From: Lycocorax pyrrhopterus obiensis
Lineage: Eukaryota; Chordata; Aves; Passeriformes; Paradisaeidae
Assembly: GCA_014706295.1 (NCBI GenBank)
Contig: JACSVZ010000022.1
Location: 10,558,830 to 10,622,829, forward strand
Direction of reading: 5' to 3'
Length of the DNA: 64,000 bases
The position numbers were made by a program, and so were the translations under genes. The notes under the pieces were generated by a model that ran no database searches, was not told the DNA's origin, and saw only the letters and a program-made list of their open reading frames with translations. Within the stretch, counting starts at the first letter, position 1, and each line of letters starts with the position of its first letter. Below are positions 25,872-36,850 of the stretch, piece by piece.

Positions 25872-26624
25872 GGGTATTCCCACGTCTTGCTCCCTGATGG
25901 CTGGGCTTTGCTCAGCGGGATTCAGCTCCGTTGGACTCTGCTGGACTGGGCTCAACTGACTCAGCTGGACTGGGCTTAGCTTAGCGGGGTGCTTGGGTTC
26001 TCACCCAGCAAAGGGGAAGGAAAGGGGCCACTACCAGCCCAGTTCCTCCATGCAGTCACATCCCATTTGCTTCTCAATGTCCACATCATCTCCTGTCACA
26101 AGGCTGGTCCATAATGGTGATGTCCACCCCACTTTCCCCTCAGATATGTGCCACAGCCACAGGCACAGGCGCTGAGCACTCAGCGAGAGGGGCCCCCGAT
26201 CCGGCACACTCACCCACACGTGGCCAGCCTGTGGGTCAGCACCCTGGGGTGCCAGGGGGACGCCCAGCCCTTGCCAGCAGGATCGGGGTGCAGGATGGTG
26301 TCTCTCATGGCTCGGTGGTGCAGAGCAGGGCTCGGGATACACCGAGCGTACCACAGCCCGAAGCCCCGGTGCTCGTGCCCCTTACCGAACCGGGGAGGAC
26401 GCAGAGCCGCTCCCCATCCCGAGCCCAGAGCAGCCCCTCGGCGCCGGGTGGCCCGGGAGTGATGCCCGGCGGGGTCTCGGCAGGGTGATGCCCGCCGGGG
26501 GTGATGCCCGGCAGCTCTGCCGCCCCCCGCCCGCTGCGAGCAGACACCAAAGCGTTAACCACCCGCTCGCCTCCGTTTCCTGTCCCGCTTCCCTTTTTTC
26601 CTTCCGAAAGTTTGGGCAGAATCG
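25872..26624. promoter_or_regulatory. Shared head-to-head promoter region of two SIRP genes
   Basis: Only about 750 bp separate the start codons of the minus-strand activating gene and the putative start of the plus-strand ITIM gene. The region becomes CpG-rich from about 26.3 kb. It holds purine/pyrimidine tracts that resemble PU.1/ETS sites: 'aaaggggaaggaaagg' near 26012-26027 and the complement of AAAAAAGGGAAG near 26588-26599. PU.1 sites are typical of TATA-less myeloid promoters. A degenerate 'ctggactgggct' repeat lies at 25930-25985. Confidence 0.5.
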
Positions 26625-26688
26625 ATGGCCGCGGCAGCAGCTCCGCTCCTGTCCGGGCAGCAAAGCCCCGTCCAGCGGCATCTCTTGG
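26625..26688 (+). CDS. Possible first coding exon of the single-V SIRP gene
   Basis: An ATG at 26625 opens 21 codons plus one base (MAAAAAPLLSGQQSPVQRHLL, 21 residues ending before the split Gly codon). It ends at a good donor (TTGG|GTGAGT) in phase 1, exactly the phase needed by the V exon. It sits at the edge of a CpG-rich, ETS-site-containing region. Against it, the peptide is a poor signal sequence because the hydrophobic core is short. It could be a spurious frame, with the true signal exon elsewhere. Confidence 0.35.
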
Positions 26689-27251
26689 GTGAGTCGGAAG
26701 TGGGGCCCCCCCAGAGCCTCTCGGAGCTGCCCTGCCCCGTCTGCCACTGGTCATTAACGCGAGTGGACGGCAAAGATAAACATCGGGTGGGAGGGCGGAG
26801 GATGGTCCTTCCTCGACCACCTTTTGGTGTCAAACCGTCCCCGGGGGTGCAGAGCATCCCCAGCACCGGGGACAGGCAGAGCCGAGTCGAGCCCCGCCGA
26901 GCCGCTGCCGAACGTATCAGGGGCTTTGGGCAGGAGAGGTTTGGGAACTGGAGGGGTTTTGGGAGGCAGGAGGGGTTTTGGGACACGGAGGGGTTGGGAG
27001 GTTGCACTAGTCTACAGGGCTGCATATCCCTGCCCAGAACACTGGCTCCTGGCAGGCTCCTGGCTGTGAACCACAATTCCTCGCAGAGCCCCAGTGATCC
27101 TGGCTGGTGTGGAACAGAGCCAGGGTGTTAATGTTTAACAGCACTCAGGAGTTTTTCCTGCCAGGAGTTCCCCTTGGCTCCCTCTGCACCTCTCTGGCCT
27201 CCAGGCAGCTGCAGTACCTCCTGCAAATGACAGAACAGGATGCAGATTTAT

Positions 27252-27425
27252 CAAATCACAGAACTGTTTGGGTTGCAAAAGCTCTCTGAGATCCTCGTGT
27301 CCAACCATTAACCCAGCACTGCCAAGGCCACCACTAAACCAGGTCCCCAAGTGCCACATCTGCATGTCATTTAAATCCCTCTGGGGGTGGTGACTCCACC
27401 ACTGCTCTGGGCAGCCTGCTCATTT
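27252..27425 (-). repeat. CR1 LINE 3' fragment (antisense)
   Basis: The piece runs from 'atcacagaactgtttgggtt' through 'gtgtccaaccattaaccca', 'ccaagtgccacatctgcatg' and 'ggtggtgactccaccactg', the complement of a CR1 end. It lies just upstream of the V exon of the single-V SIRP gene. Confidence 0.88.
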
Positions 27426-27608
27426 TTGAGATTTGCCCCTTGTTCATTTTGCATCGGGTTTCCTCCCTCCTGGTGCCTGCAGGTTGTCTCTGCCACATCC
27501 CAGGATATCTCTCAGCTGCAAATTGGGGGATACTGGGGCTTCTCTGCCCATGAGGCAGCCCTTGCCTCGCCCCATCACTCATCCCTGAACCCTCCTGTCT
27601 CTGCCCAG

Positions 27609-29169
27609 GTGTGGGTGCCCAGGCAGGTCAAGGCTTTGAGCTGCACCAGCCCCAGAACAAGGTGTCGGTGGCAGTGGGGAAGACGCTCACCCTGAGGTGC
27701 ACCACGTCTGGACTCGCTGAGCCTGGTCCTGTGAAGTGGCTGAAGGGCTTGGGCAATGGGAACAAGACCATCTATGACCAGAAAGAGAAGGATCCCTCCC
27801 CTCATGTGACAAGAGCACTGGTTGGGTCCGACACAGACTTCACCATCCGCATCAGGAACTTTCAGCCCAGTGATGTCGGCACCTATTATTGTGTGAAGTT
27901 CATCAAGGAGAAGACTGGTGAGGAGAAGATGTTTCAGCATGGAAGTGGCACAGAAGTGTCCGTGCGTGGTGAGTGCAGCCCAGCGGGACACTGCTCCCAG
28001 GGACCCCATCCCATGGCCCCCACCCTGCCCACAGCGAGGTCTGCTCTGCCCCACACCCACCACCCTCTGCTCTGCCTCTGTCTCCACAGAGACAGCCCTG
28101 GTTCCTGGCGTGGTGGCTGCAGCTGTGGTGCTCTGCTTCCTCCTCCTCCTCCTTGGCCTCTTTGTTGCCCTTTGCATGTACAGGAGGAAGCGCCAAGGCG
28201 GAGCGGGCAGCCCTTGCCCAGCTGGGACAGTGGCCGTGGGCAGCTTCTCATCTGTCCCTCTGCAGTGCTGTGCAGGGACCCCCAGCACCCCCAGGTTTGT
28301 ACTCAGCACCTCTTCCTTCTGCACCCTTAAATGAGTAAACTGTCTTACCCACCTGCTTTATCTTGGCTTCCTTTCCTGTCTGGAGCAGAAATTTGCCCCA
28401 GAAAAGGTCCTTTACTCACAGGTTCACAGTTCTGTTGCTTCTCTCTGCATTTCATGGAAGCACATGGCAGGGAGCTCCCTGCAGCCCCTCACCATGTGTC
28501 TGAGCCCAGCCCAGACGTGCAGACAGCACTTTGTCCCTATTCTCTGCCTTCAACAGCGGCATCCTGCTGAAAGTCAGGAGGGGAATTGAGGGCTGTGCTG
28601 GGTGGGGAGGGGACTCAGCTTCCTTTAGTTCTAATGGCCATCCTTATCCTTCCCCCCACAGTGAAGTCCTGGATGCAGAGAGCTTCCACCTGCCCAGCCA
28701 GGTAAGAGTGACCTGTGAGTTTGGGGGAACACATCCCATGCAGATGCCCCAGCTTGCAGGAGCTCTGCAAGACTCTGGGGCCGGGGGGGACATTGGGTGA
28801 GCAGCAGCTGCCTGCATGTGGTCCCTGCACACTCTGCACCATAGCACAGAGCCACCTCTGCAGCTGGTGTGGCATCACCCGCCTGGCTTGAACCTGGTTC
28901 TTACGTTTCCTGTGTAGGGCCAGGAGGTGGTCTTGGTGATCCTTGTGGGTCACTTCCAACTCAGGACATTCTGTGGTTTAGGGTTATTTTTGCGAGCTTT
29001 TCCTTGCGGCAGCATTCCCCATTTGTGTGCACTTTTGCAGCAGAGCAGCAAGGAGGAGAACGACATCCACTACGCCGACCTGCAGCCCCTGCCCCCGGCC
29101 CCGCGGCGCGGCAGGAGTCAGGGCACAGCCCCCACCGAGTATGCCAGCCTCAGGGTGGCTGCCAAGTGA
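27609..29169 (+). CDS. Single-V-domain SIRP-like receptor with ITIMs
   Basis: This is an inhibitory-type receptor with one Ig domain. The V exon (27609-27968) has SVAVGKTLTLRC, GPVKWLKGLGNGNKTIY and DVGTYYCVKF, clearly homologous to the SIRPA V domain but well diverged. No C1 exons follow. The next exon (28090-28197, or to 28294) encodes an uncharged membrane segment (ALVPGVVAAAVVLCFLLLLL) and CMYRRKRQ. A short exon (28276-28294, GTPSTPR) corresponds to the small post-membrane exon of SIRPA but can also be reached in frame without splicing. Exon 28662-28701 and the last exon 29041-29169 complete the tail, which carries IHYADL and TEYASL, two ITIM-type motifs expected to bind SHP-1/SHP-2. The stop is at 29167-29169. 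The 5' signal exon is uncertain; with 26625-26688 and the fused exon the protein would have 265 residues. It is an avian SIRP paralogue; no symbol is assigned. Confidence 0.83.
28919..28980 (+). repeat. Short CR1 remnant (sense)
   Basis: The words 'cttggtgatccttgtgggtc' and 'cacttccaactcaggacatt' are the extreme 3' end of a CR1 copy. It lies in the last intron of the single-V SIRP gene, about 60 bp before the ITIM exon. Confidence 0.7.
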
Positions 29170-29237
29170 CGCGTGGCACCGCTGCCTGCATGGCCAGGCC
29201 GTGTTGGGGAGGAAGCAGGGACGTTTCTGCAGGGCAC

Positions 29238-29243
29238 AATAAA
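29238..29243 (+). terminator. Poly(A) signal of single-V SIRP gene
   Basis: AATAAA lies 69 nt after the stop codon in 'gcacaataaagaag', giving a short 3' UTR. Confidence 0.8.
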
Positions 29244-32200
29244 GAAGAAGTGGAGCTGTTTGCATGGTGCACCCCAGTCTCAGCTCAGCTCGCCGTGCCC
29301 TCAGCTCAGGGGAGCTCTCCCAGGACCTGGAAGCCATCTCCACCACAGAATCAGACCACGAGGCCAAGCACCTCTGCCTTGTGCAAGCTGTTTGGTGCTG
29401 ATGACACCAGGAGGACCTCATACACACCTATGTCTATCAGCGTGGGCCTCCACTGGCCCTTTCCCAGCTCACAGGTCCATAATTTGAGTTATCTTGTCAC
29501 CACCCTCATTAAAGCCAGCAAATAGCCGTGCTGTCCAGTCCTGCTGTGCTCAGAGCAAGAGCAATAGTGCCAGTCCCGCAGGGTCCTGGGGGGATGTGTG
29601 CCCCCCACAGCCCCCCTGTGCTAGTGCTGAGCCCTCTGGGCAGCTCCCACCTCCCACCTGCCCCAGGCAGCTCCCCCAGCCAGGGAACCTGCCCTGTCCC
29701 ATGAAACCTGCATCTCCTGGCAAGGCAGGGGGAAGCTCTCAGGAACAGCCCCTGGTGCTGATGCTCCAGGCTGAGGCCCAGCCCTCGCCCACCCTTCCCT
29801 GCCCTCCTCAAGGGGCTCATGGTGCTGTTAAGGCCAGGGCAGCTGGTACCAGCTGGCCCTTCTGCCCCTTCCCCTGATCCATGCACATATCCAGTCCCAG
29901 CCAGTATGTGCACATCTGCTTCATGCACATCTTCTGATCCTGCACATCTGCTCCTGCACATCTGCCCCATGCACATTCCCTGCTTCGTGCCCATGTGTTC
30001 GGTGTCCACCTCCAAGGGGAGCGGGCCAGTGGCAGGAAGCCAGAGGGCAGAGGTGGCACTGGCAGGAAGCTGCGGATCACGCTCCACACTGGGCACTGCT
30101 GCAGCCCCCGGCAACACCCAGTCACCACCCATCTCCCCAGCTGTAGCAGCTGAGCTCCCACCGTGTGTGGCCCCAGCAGCCCCCCTGGCAGGAGGAACTG
30201 AGGCCCAAACAGGCTTTCCAGGCAGAGGAACCTGCTGCCAGCACCGCTGCCTGTGACCTTGAAAGCTGATACTGTCGCCAGTTTTCAGCTTTATCTACTT
30301 TTTTCTGTGAAATGAGAAAAGAGAAGTGAAACAAGACAGTGCGACCCAGGGGAGTGGGGCTGGCAGGGAGATCCTTGAGGGGACAAAATTGTCACAGGGA
30401 GGAGAAAAGCCACTACGGAAATTCATTTGCACAACTGAATAAGAGCCCCCTGCTCTGGGGATGTGAAGTGGGGACAATTTGGGGTCAGTTCTTTCTCAGG
30501 GACAGCTTGGGGACACTCAGCATCCGTGGTGGTGGTGGTGGTCAGTTTGCCAGGTCAGAGGTCCAGGACCTGATCTCAGCCTGGCTCCCTCAGTGGGGGG
30601 CTGTGGGGGGCTGTGGGGTAGGGGTGCTGGGATGAAGCCTCTCCCAGCATCACTTCCCAAGAGGAGCCTTGGATCGTTTCCCAGCTGAGGCTGCTCTGAG
30701 CAGGACTTGGGTTGCCCGGGCTCTGCACAGAGACAACACCAAAACTGGCAGAAAATCTCACATCAAGGCTGTGAATAGGAGTATGTAAAATACATGGGTG
30801 AGACCAAAACCGGGGATAGACCTCGAGGACCAGGGGAAATGAAATTCGAGGGGATTTAGGGCTTTTTAAGCACTGGGCTGAATCAGGAGGGGGGAAATCC
30901 AGTTTGATAGGAGCATATGCAAAGCAGGGAGTAAGCAGAGCCCCAGCAGAGTGCTCTCCACCTAGGAAAGGGCCCAGGTCTGCAGCTTACTGCCCAGGGG
31001 AGGGATTTGGTGGTTATTAAAGGAAAATCCTTTAAGCCACCAGCCCGGGGTGTGCCGGCAGTGAAAGCACAAACAAGAGCCTGGGCACAGACACAAGGTA
31101 GGAGCATGCCGGGGAGCAGAGCCTTGCTTGGGGGGCAGCAACAAGCAGTGCTGGGGTCGTGGATTCACTGCTCATCCGTGCTGTTTTCCTGGTGCTGGCT
31201 GTCACATCCCATAAGTGACCCACTCGGTGGGTGCGTGCGGGAGGTCGGGAGCTGCCATGGCTGAGGGGGGCACAGGGCAGTGCTGGGGTTGGGGCTGGCA
31301 CCCACCAGGCTCCTCCTGCCACGGCTGGGGACTTCAATGCGGAGCTGAGGTGGTGCCTGGATGGGTGCTGGGAGTGTTGTTGTCCTGGGGGGAGAGGACA
31401 CACTGGCTCCAAGCAGGTTTTGGGCTGTGCATGGACGCGCCGGGGCGGTGCCGTGCCAGGTTTAGCTGGGCTGTTCCTCAGCATGGTGTGTGAGCCTGGT
31501 GTCAGGACCTCATGTAATGGCAAAGCCAAGGAAAAGGGCTGGGGAGGCTGATCTGGGCTGCACTGTGATGGGTTTCTGGGCAGCCAGGGGATGCTCAGGG
31601 GCTGCTCTGGCATCTGATCCGCTCCTGATGCCGGGAGGTGGGAAACATCTCCTGGAGATGCCAAGGCGAGTGGGCTGGCAGGACCTGCCAGGCAGTGGTG
31701 TGTGCCGTGGTGTGTGCCATGGTGTGCCGGGGGGCCAGAGTGGGAAGCGTGGGCTGCGCCAGGAGCCAAGGGGGAGCCTGAGCCTCCAGCAGAAAACACA
31801 GAGTAACAGAGAGCAATTAGCCTGGAGAGTGGGTGATGGAGGGGGCTGGTCCCGGCAGCGAGGGGAGGGGAGCAGTGATTTCATTAAGGCGGAGGAAGAG
31901 CGTGGTCTCGATTAGTGCATGGGCTGGCTGAAATGGGGGGATGCAGGTGTCTCCTTCGTGTCCTGGGGGACAGGAGAGGGCTGGCTGCACTTGTGGGGAG
32001 TGGGACGATGCTGAGCTGTGCTGGAGCCCAGCCTGGGCAAGGAGAAAAGGGGAGAGACAGGAATAAATGCCTTTTGCCCTGTCCTGGGGTGCTTTGGCTC
32101 AGTGATGAGAAGCAGAGACACTCCACAGTGGCAGTGTCTGTCACTGGGGTGGGTGCCCAGGGGATATTGTGTCTCCAGGAGCGGTCATCACTCCAGCTGG

Positions 32201-35200
32201 TCTCCTCTGGTGTCTGACAGGGCAGCAGCTCCAGCCAAGGGCCTGGTTTGTGACTGTCTCTGTCCAAGACGCCCTTTTGCCCCTGCTTTGTCCTCATCCC
32301 TGTCCTAGCTACCGTGAGACCATGGTGGTCACAAGTCCATCCCCAGGGAGAGACAGGCCAGTCCCTTTCCACATCAGCATCACCCAAATAGCCACAGGTC
32401 TAAGAGCATCCGATGCCACAGGGACCCCACAGGGCCCCCACAACACCACAGGCATCCAGTGATGCCATAGGGACCCCGTGATGCCATAGGGACCCCATGA
32501 TACCAAGGGGACCAGGCAATGCCGTGGGGACATTGTGCCAGGATGCCAGCAGTGAGCAGCAGGAGAAGCTGGAGGAGCAGCTGGGTGCTTCAAGGGGGTT
32601 GGAGGGAGCAGGAGGGTCTTGGAGATGCTTTGATTGTCCCTCAGAAATGCCTCATAGGTCTTGCTTGTGCCTGCTGGCTGCCCTGGGCTGGGCTCCTGCC
32701 AGAAGAGAGAACCTGAGGGAGAAGTCCTGGGATGCTGCACAGTTGGAACTTGCTCCCTCCAATTCCAAACCTGTTAGCTCACCCCTTTGCAGCTCCCTGT
32801 TTCTCAGGCTTTTCCTTGGAAAGGAACAAAGCCAGAGTAAAACGGTGACATGCTTTACACTGGTCCTGATTTATTTCACGTCTTACTATTGAATCTTATT
32901 CCCTGGTTTCACAGTTGTTGTGGATTTTCACCAAAGGGGATAAACAGGTCTGGGATTTGGGGTTGTCATAGGAACTGTTTCTGTGCCACAGCCTCACTGC
33001 CAGCCTCATCCCCTCCTGGGTTCCTGATAGAGTGAGGGCTCTCGCCAGCACAGCAGGGGTATCTCCAGCCCCCAGGCACAGCCCCAGTGACAGCCAGGGT
33101 ATGGGGCAGCCACCCCACGACACCGGGACACCCGGGATGTTCAGGGACGAGATGGACTCCCAGGCACTACCCAGCCATGCCCACGAAGCAAACTGGGACC
33201 CCCAGGCTGCAGACCAGGGCTTTAAGTTGGGAAGAGCTGGAGGTGTTTGGAGGATGCTGCTTGTCCCTGTGGATTCTCTGGTGTCTAATAGGAGGTTGTG
33301 CTATTGCAGTTATTGCTACTGGGAACCTCTCTGGCCAACCTGGAATAATTTTCATTGAATCCTTGGAGCTGAAGGGGCGTGGGGTGGATGGGGGGCTGCC
33401 CTATGACCATTGCTCATCTCTTCAGTCGCAGGGGGAGGGGGCAGGCAGTGAAATTGAAAAGTGTCACACACATCCTTTGTGCCCAACACTCCTTTGGCCC
33501 GTGCAGTCCTTCACTGCAGGACACCGTGAGGCCAAGGCTCTGGCAGTGATTAAAGAGGGGTTTCCAGGGCCGTGGGACAAGCAGGAACATCCAGTGCTTA
33601 AGAAAGACTCACTTTGTGCTTTCAGTGTTGGACGGCACATTGCTCAGGGACAATCACTCTCTGGAGCCAGCACAGGGAGTGCGGATCAAGCTGCACTGCC
33701 GGGTCCTGCCAGTGCCTGAGTGAGGGTCCCAGGGTGGATGGGAGGGGGGTCCTGCACTGGGGTTCCCGAGGCTCTTCATGCTGGATCAGCTGTTGGAGTC
33801 ACTCTGGAGTGGTCCTGGTCCTCCCAACATCCACATGAACATTGTACCCGAAGTGAGCCGTGCACGCTCCTGGGGATGCTCCAGCTGGTTTTGTCCAGCG
33901 AGAAGAGCTCAGGGTAGGGAAACCCTTTGGGGAGCTCCCTGTCCCGAGGGCAGGACATTGCGGGGTCCCTGGCGCTCCCTGCTCCTCCCGGCACCGAGCG
34001 ACCTTAAAGTGTGGCTGTGCTTGGCCGTGGCCCCAGCGCTGGCTGCCCCGAGCCCGGCACAAGTGTCCCTCTGCAGAGAAGTGCAGGGAAACGGAAAAAT
34101 ATTGAGAGAGGCAGGAGAAGGGGGAAAGCAGGCGCTGCGGGAGGGAGCACAGCACGGGCTGAAAGCTCCCTCTCAGCGGGCTTTTGTTCACCCTGGACGT
34201 GCCCAGCGATGCTGCCAGCCCGGAGGGGCTGTGCTGGCGCCGGTGGCTCCAGGCGATCCCGGAGCTCCGCAGCCTGCCCGGCGCCTCGTTCCAGCGACGT
34301 GCCCGTGGGCAGGATGCAGCTGCCTCCAGCGGGGACCCCTACAACCCCCTGGGCTCGGCCCCTCCCCGCCGGCCCTGGGGTGGGCAGTGCTCGGACCCAC
34401 AGCGCGCTCCCGAAAATAATTCCTTCTGACAGATCCATTTCTTCCACATGGTTCAGGCTTAATTTTATAATGGTATCAGTAGCTATGGCAACGTGTAAAA
34501 ATAACGGATCCCCGAGCCCGGCAAATTCTCCGTAAACAGCTCCCGTCTCCCGGAGCCCGGCTGGGTGGGCATCACCCCTTGCCCACGGCTACCGCGGCCG
34601 CTGCGGTTTGTGGTTGGGCTGGGATTCACGCGATGACTAATTAGCGGCGTTAACTGCTTACGCTTTGGGATGATGATTCCATCCGCTAATCCTTGGGGCT
34701 AGGCTGGGCTAATTGGGTGGATATCATTAACGCTGGCGGTCAGGAGCTCCCCTTACAGAGCTGCAGCACAGCGAAGGCTGGAGCACCCCTCTGGCACCCC
34801 AGACCCAGCACAGGGCTGGCAGCCACGGGGGGCCGGGCACGGCTCAGCCCCCGCGGTGTCAAGGGGCCACCAGCCCCATTCGCTCCTACAGCCCGCCCCG
34901 GAGCCGTCGCTGCTGCACATCCACGCGGGGACGTGCACACGAGGGGACGTGCACACGAGTGCAAACAGGCACACGCAGATCAGGTTTCCCGCACGCAGGA
35001 CCCCCCCCACCCCCAGCAGACATCAGCCGGTGCCGGCGTCTGCCGCGGCTCAGAGGTCTCTGGTCACCACCGCGAGTGGATAATCCCAGGCAATATTTTC
35101 TAAACCTGTTAGACATCACACAGACCCTCTTAATCCCTGATGCCCCTCCAAGCCTCCAGCGGGATGGCAGCGCTTGGCAGCTCGGATTTGCAGCTCCTTA

Positions 35201-36688
35201 TCAGGGCCAGCCCCTTGGAACAATGCATGGTGGATCCTGCCAAAATTAATCCCCCCGCTTTTTGTTGCCTTTCGACTTCAAAAAAAAAAAAAAAACAAAA
35301 AAAAACGAACCACACAGCCCCCTTGGAGAAGCATTTTTCTCCATCCAGCCTCCAGCAGCAGGGCCAGAGTAACCCCAGCCCCACCGAGCTGGGAGCGCTG
35401 GGTCAGGCAGTGTGGGTGGATGTGTTTGGTCTCAACAGAGCCACAACAAAGAGACAACAGGTCTGGAGAGCCTTGGAGCTGCTGTGGGGGCAGCATGGGA
35501 ACAGTGACCACAGGGACAGCCTGGCAGCAGGGCTCAGAATGGCCCTGAGGGCTGGTCAGTATCCTCTTCCAAGGGCTGGGTCTGGCTGTTTCAGGGGGTG
35601 CATCCCCCCTGCATCCCAGCAGCCGTGCCGTTCCCACCGTGAGGCATCGGATCTGGCACTGTCACAAATGACCCCGTGAAGCCCCCACTGCCGGACACAC
35701 CATCTCCCTTTGCAGTAAAGGGTGACACGGGGTTGTACCAGGTCTCCTACACCTCATGTGCCGTGTTTCAGCCCTCCATGGGGCATCTCCCCAGCTCCAG
35801 CAGTGTGAGTGCCCAGGTGCCAGGGTCCCACAGCACAAATCCCACCTCTGAGCCTGGATTTTAGCACTTCACAGCAAGGGATCTGCCAAGCAGGAAGCAA
35901 TGGGCTGAGCTGGCTGAACATGATCAATCCCTCACGTTAGCAGTTTTATTTCCATCCGCAGCTGCCGCAGGACTCTCAGGCAGCGCAGCCTCGATGAGCT
36001 CCAGCCGCCGGCCCGGCAGCACAGTGTTATCTGCTGCTGCAGCCTCGGATGCGCTTTCATGATAACGATTTGCAATCAACAAAGAACTTGGAGAGGATGC
36101 AGAAAAAAAAACAACAGCTGGCATTAGAAAACTGAGATGATATCGCTCTCCCCTCGGCCCAGCTCTGAGCTCCACCACAGTCCCGGTGGTACTGCCAAGG
36201 GGAGACCAAGGTCTTCTCCAGCATCGCTCCGTGGGGCTGGCTGTGTGCTGGAAGATCTGGGTGCTGGCACTGCCACCACATCCCCATGAGGCAGTACAGT
36301 GCAGAACTCCCCCTCCAGAGAGGGGAGGGAGGCTTTAGTTCAAACAGCTCCCAGGAGCCCATCAATGATTAACACCCAGCTCTGAAATGTCCCTGCGTGT
36401 CTGGAGCTCTCTGCCTGCCCCTGCCTGCCCTCCCCCCACTCCCTGCCACTTCCTCCTCCACAGCACTTCTGCTCCTGGAGTTAGAGAGGGGTCCCAGGAT
36501 GGGCACCAAGGCTCCCTGTGGCTCTGGAGCCCATTAGAGCTGGGGTGAGCCCAGTCGTGCCCCAGACAGACAGCACAGATGTCTCCCACAGTTTTGCAAC
36601 CACTGGCACAAAGGGTGCAGGACTGGGGCCACCCAGTGTCCCCAGTGTCCCTGATGAGCTGCCCTGAGTGGGGGCCTCGTCCCTATCA
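29244..36688. other. Spacer between the SIRP genes, left part
   Basis: No gene recognised. Minor features are a degenerate 'tgcacatctgc' repeat (about 29880-30000), a GGT run near 30530-30545, G-rich 'ctgtgggggg' copies near 30595-30620, a 'gatgccatagggacccc' repeat (about 32455-32510) and an A-rich run (35281-35305). Part of 34.4-35.2 kb looks like candidate regulatory DNA (see findings). GC-rich open frames near 34.2-34.4 kb and 34.8-35.1 kb have no family resemblance. Confidence 0.45.
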
Positions 36689-36850
36689 TCAGTTAAGGCT
36701 GGAAAAGCCCTCTAAGATCATTGAGTCCAACCATTCCCCCAGCACTGCCAAGCCCACCGCTAACCCGTGTCCCCAAGTGCCACATCCACATGTTTTTTGA
36801 ACACTTCCAGGGGTGGTCACTGCACCACTTCCTGTGCAGCCTAGTCCTGG
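36689..36850 (-). repeat. CR1 LINE 3' fragment (antisense)
   Basis: The piece has 'aaggctggaaaagccctcta', 'agatcattgagtccaaccat' and 'gtgtccccaagtgccacatc', the complement of a CR1 3' end. Confidence 0.88.

Noticed and set aside
28331..28661. The idea that the single-V SIRP gene stops at 28330 without ITIMs
   Set aside because: Reading past the 28294 donor gives a stop, but a good donor there and phase-matched downstream exons with SIRP-type ITIMs make splicing far more likely.
29880..30000. CRISPR-like spaced repeats ('tgcacatctgc')
   Set aside because: The unit is short, degenerate and irregularly spaced in a vertebrate context; it is a simple repeat.
34184..34429. An 81-codon plus-strand frame in a GC-rich patch
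   Set aside because: It has no homology I recognise and no paired splice sites; the composition explains its length.
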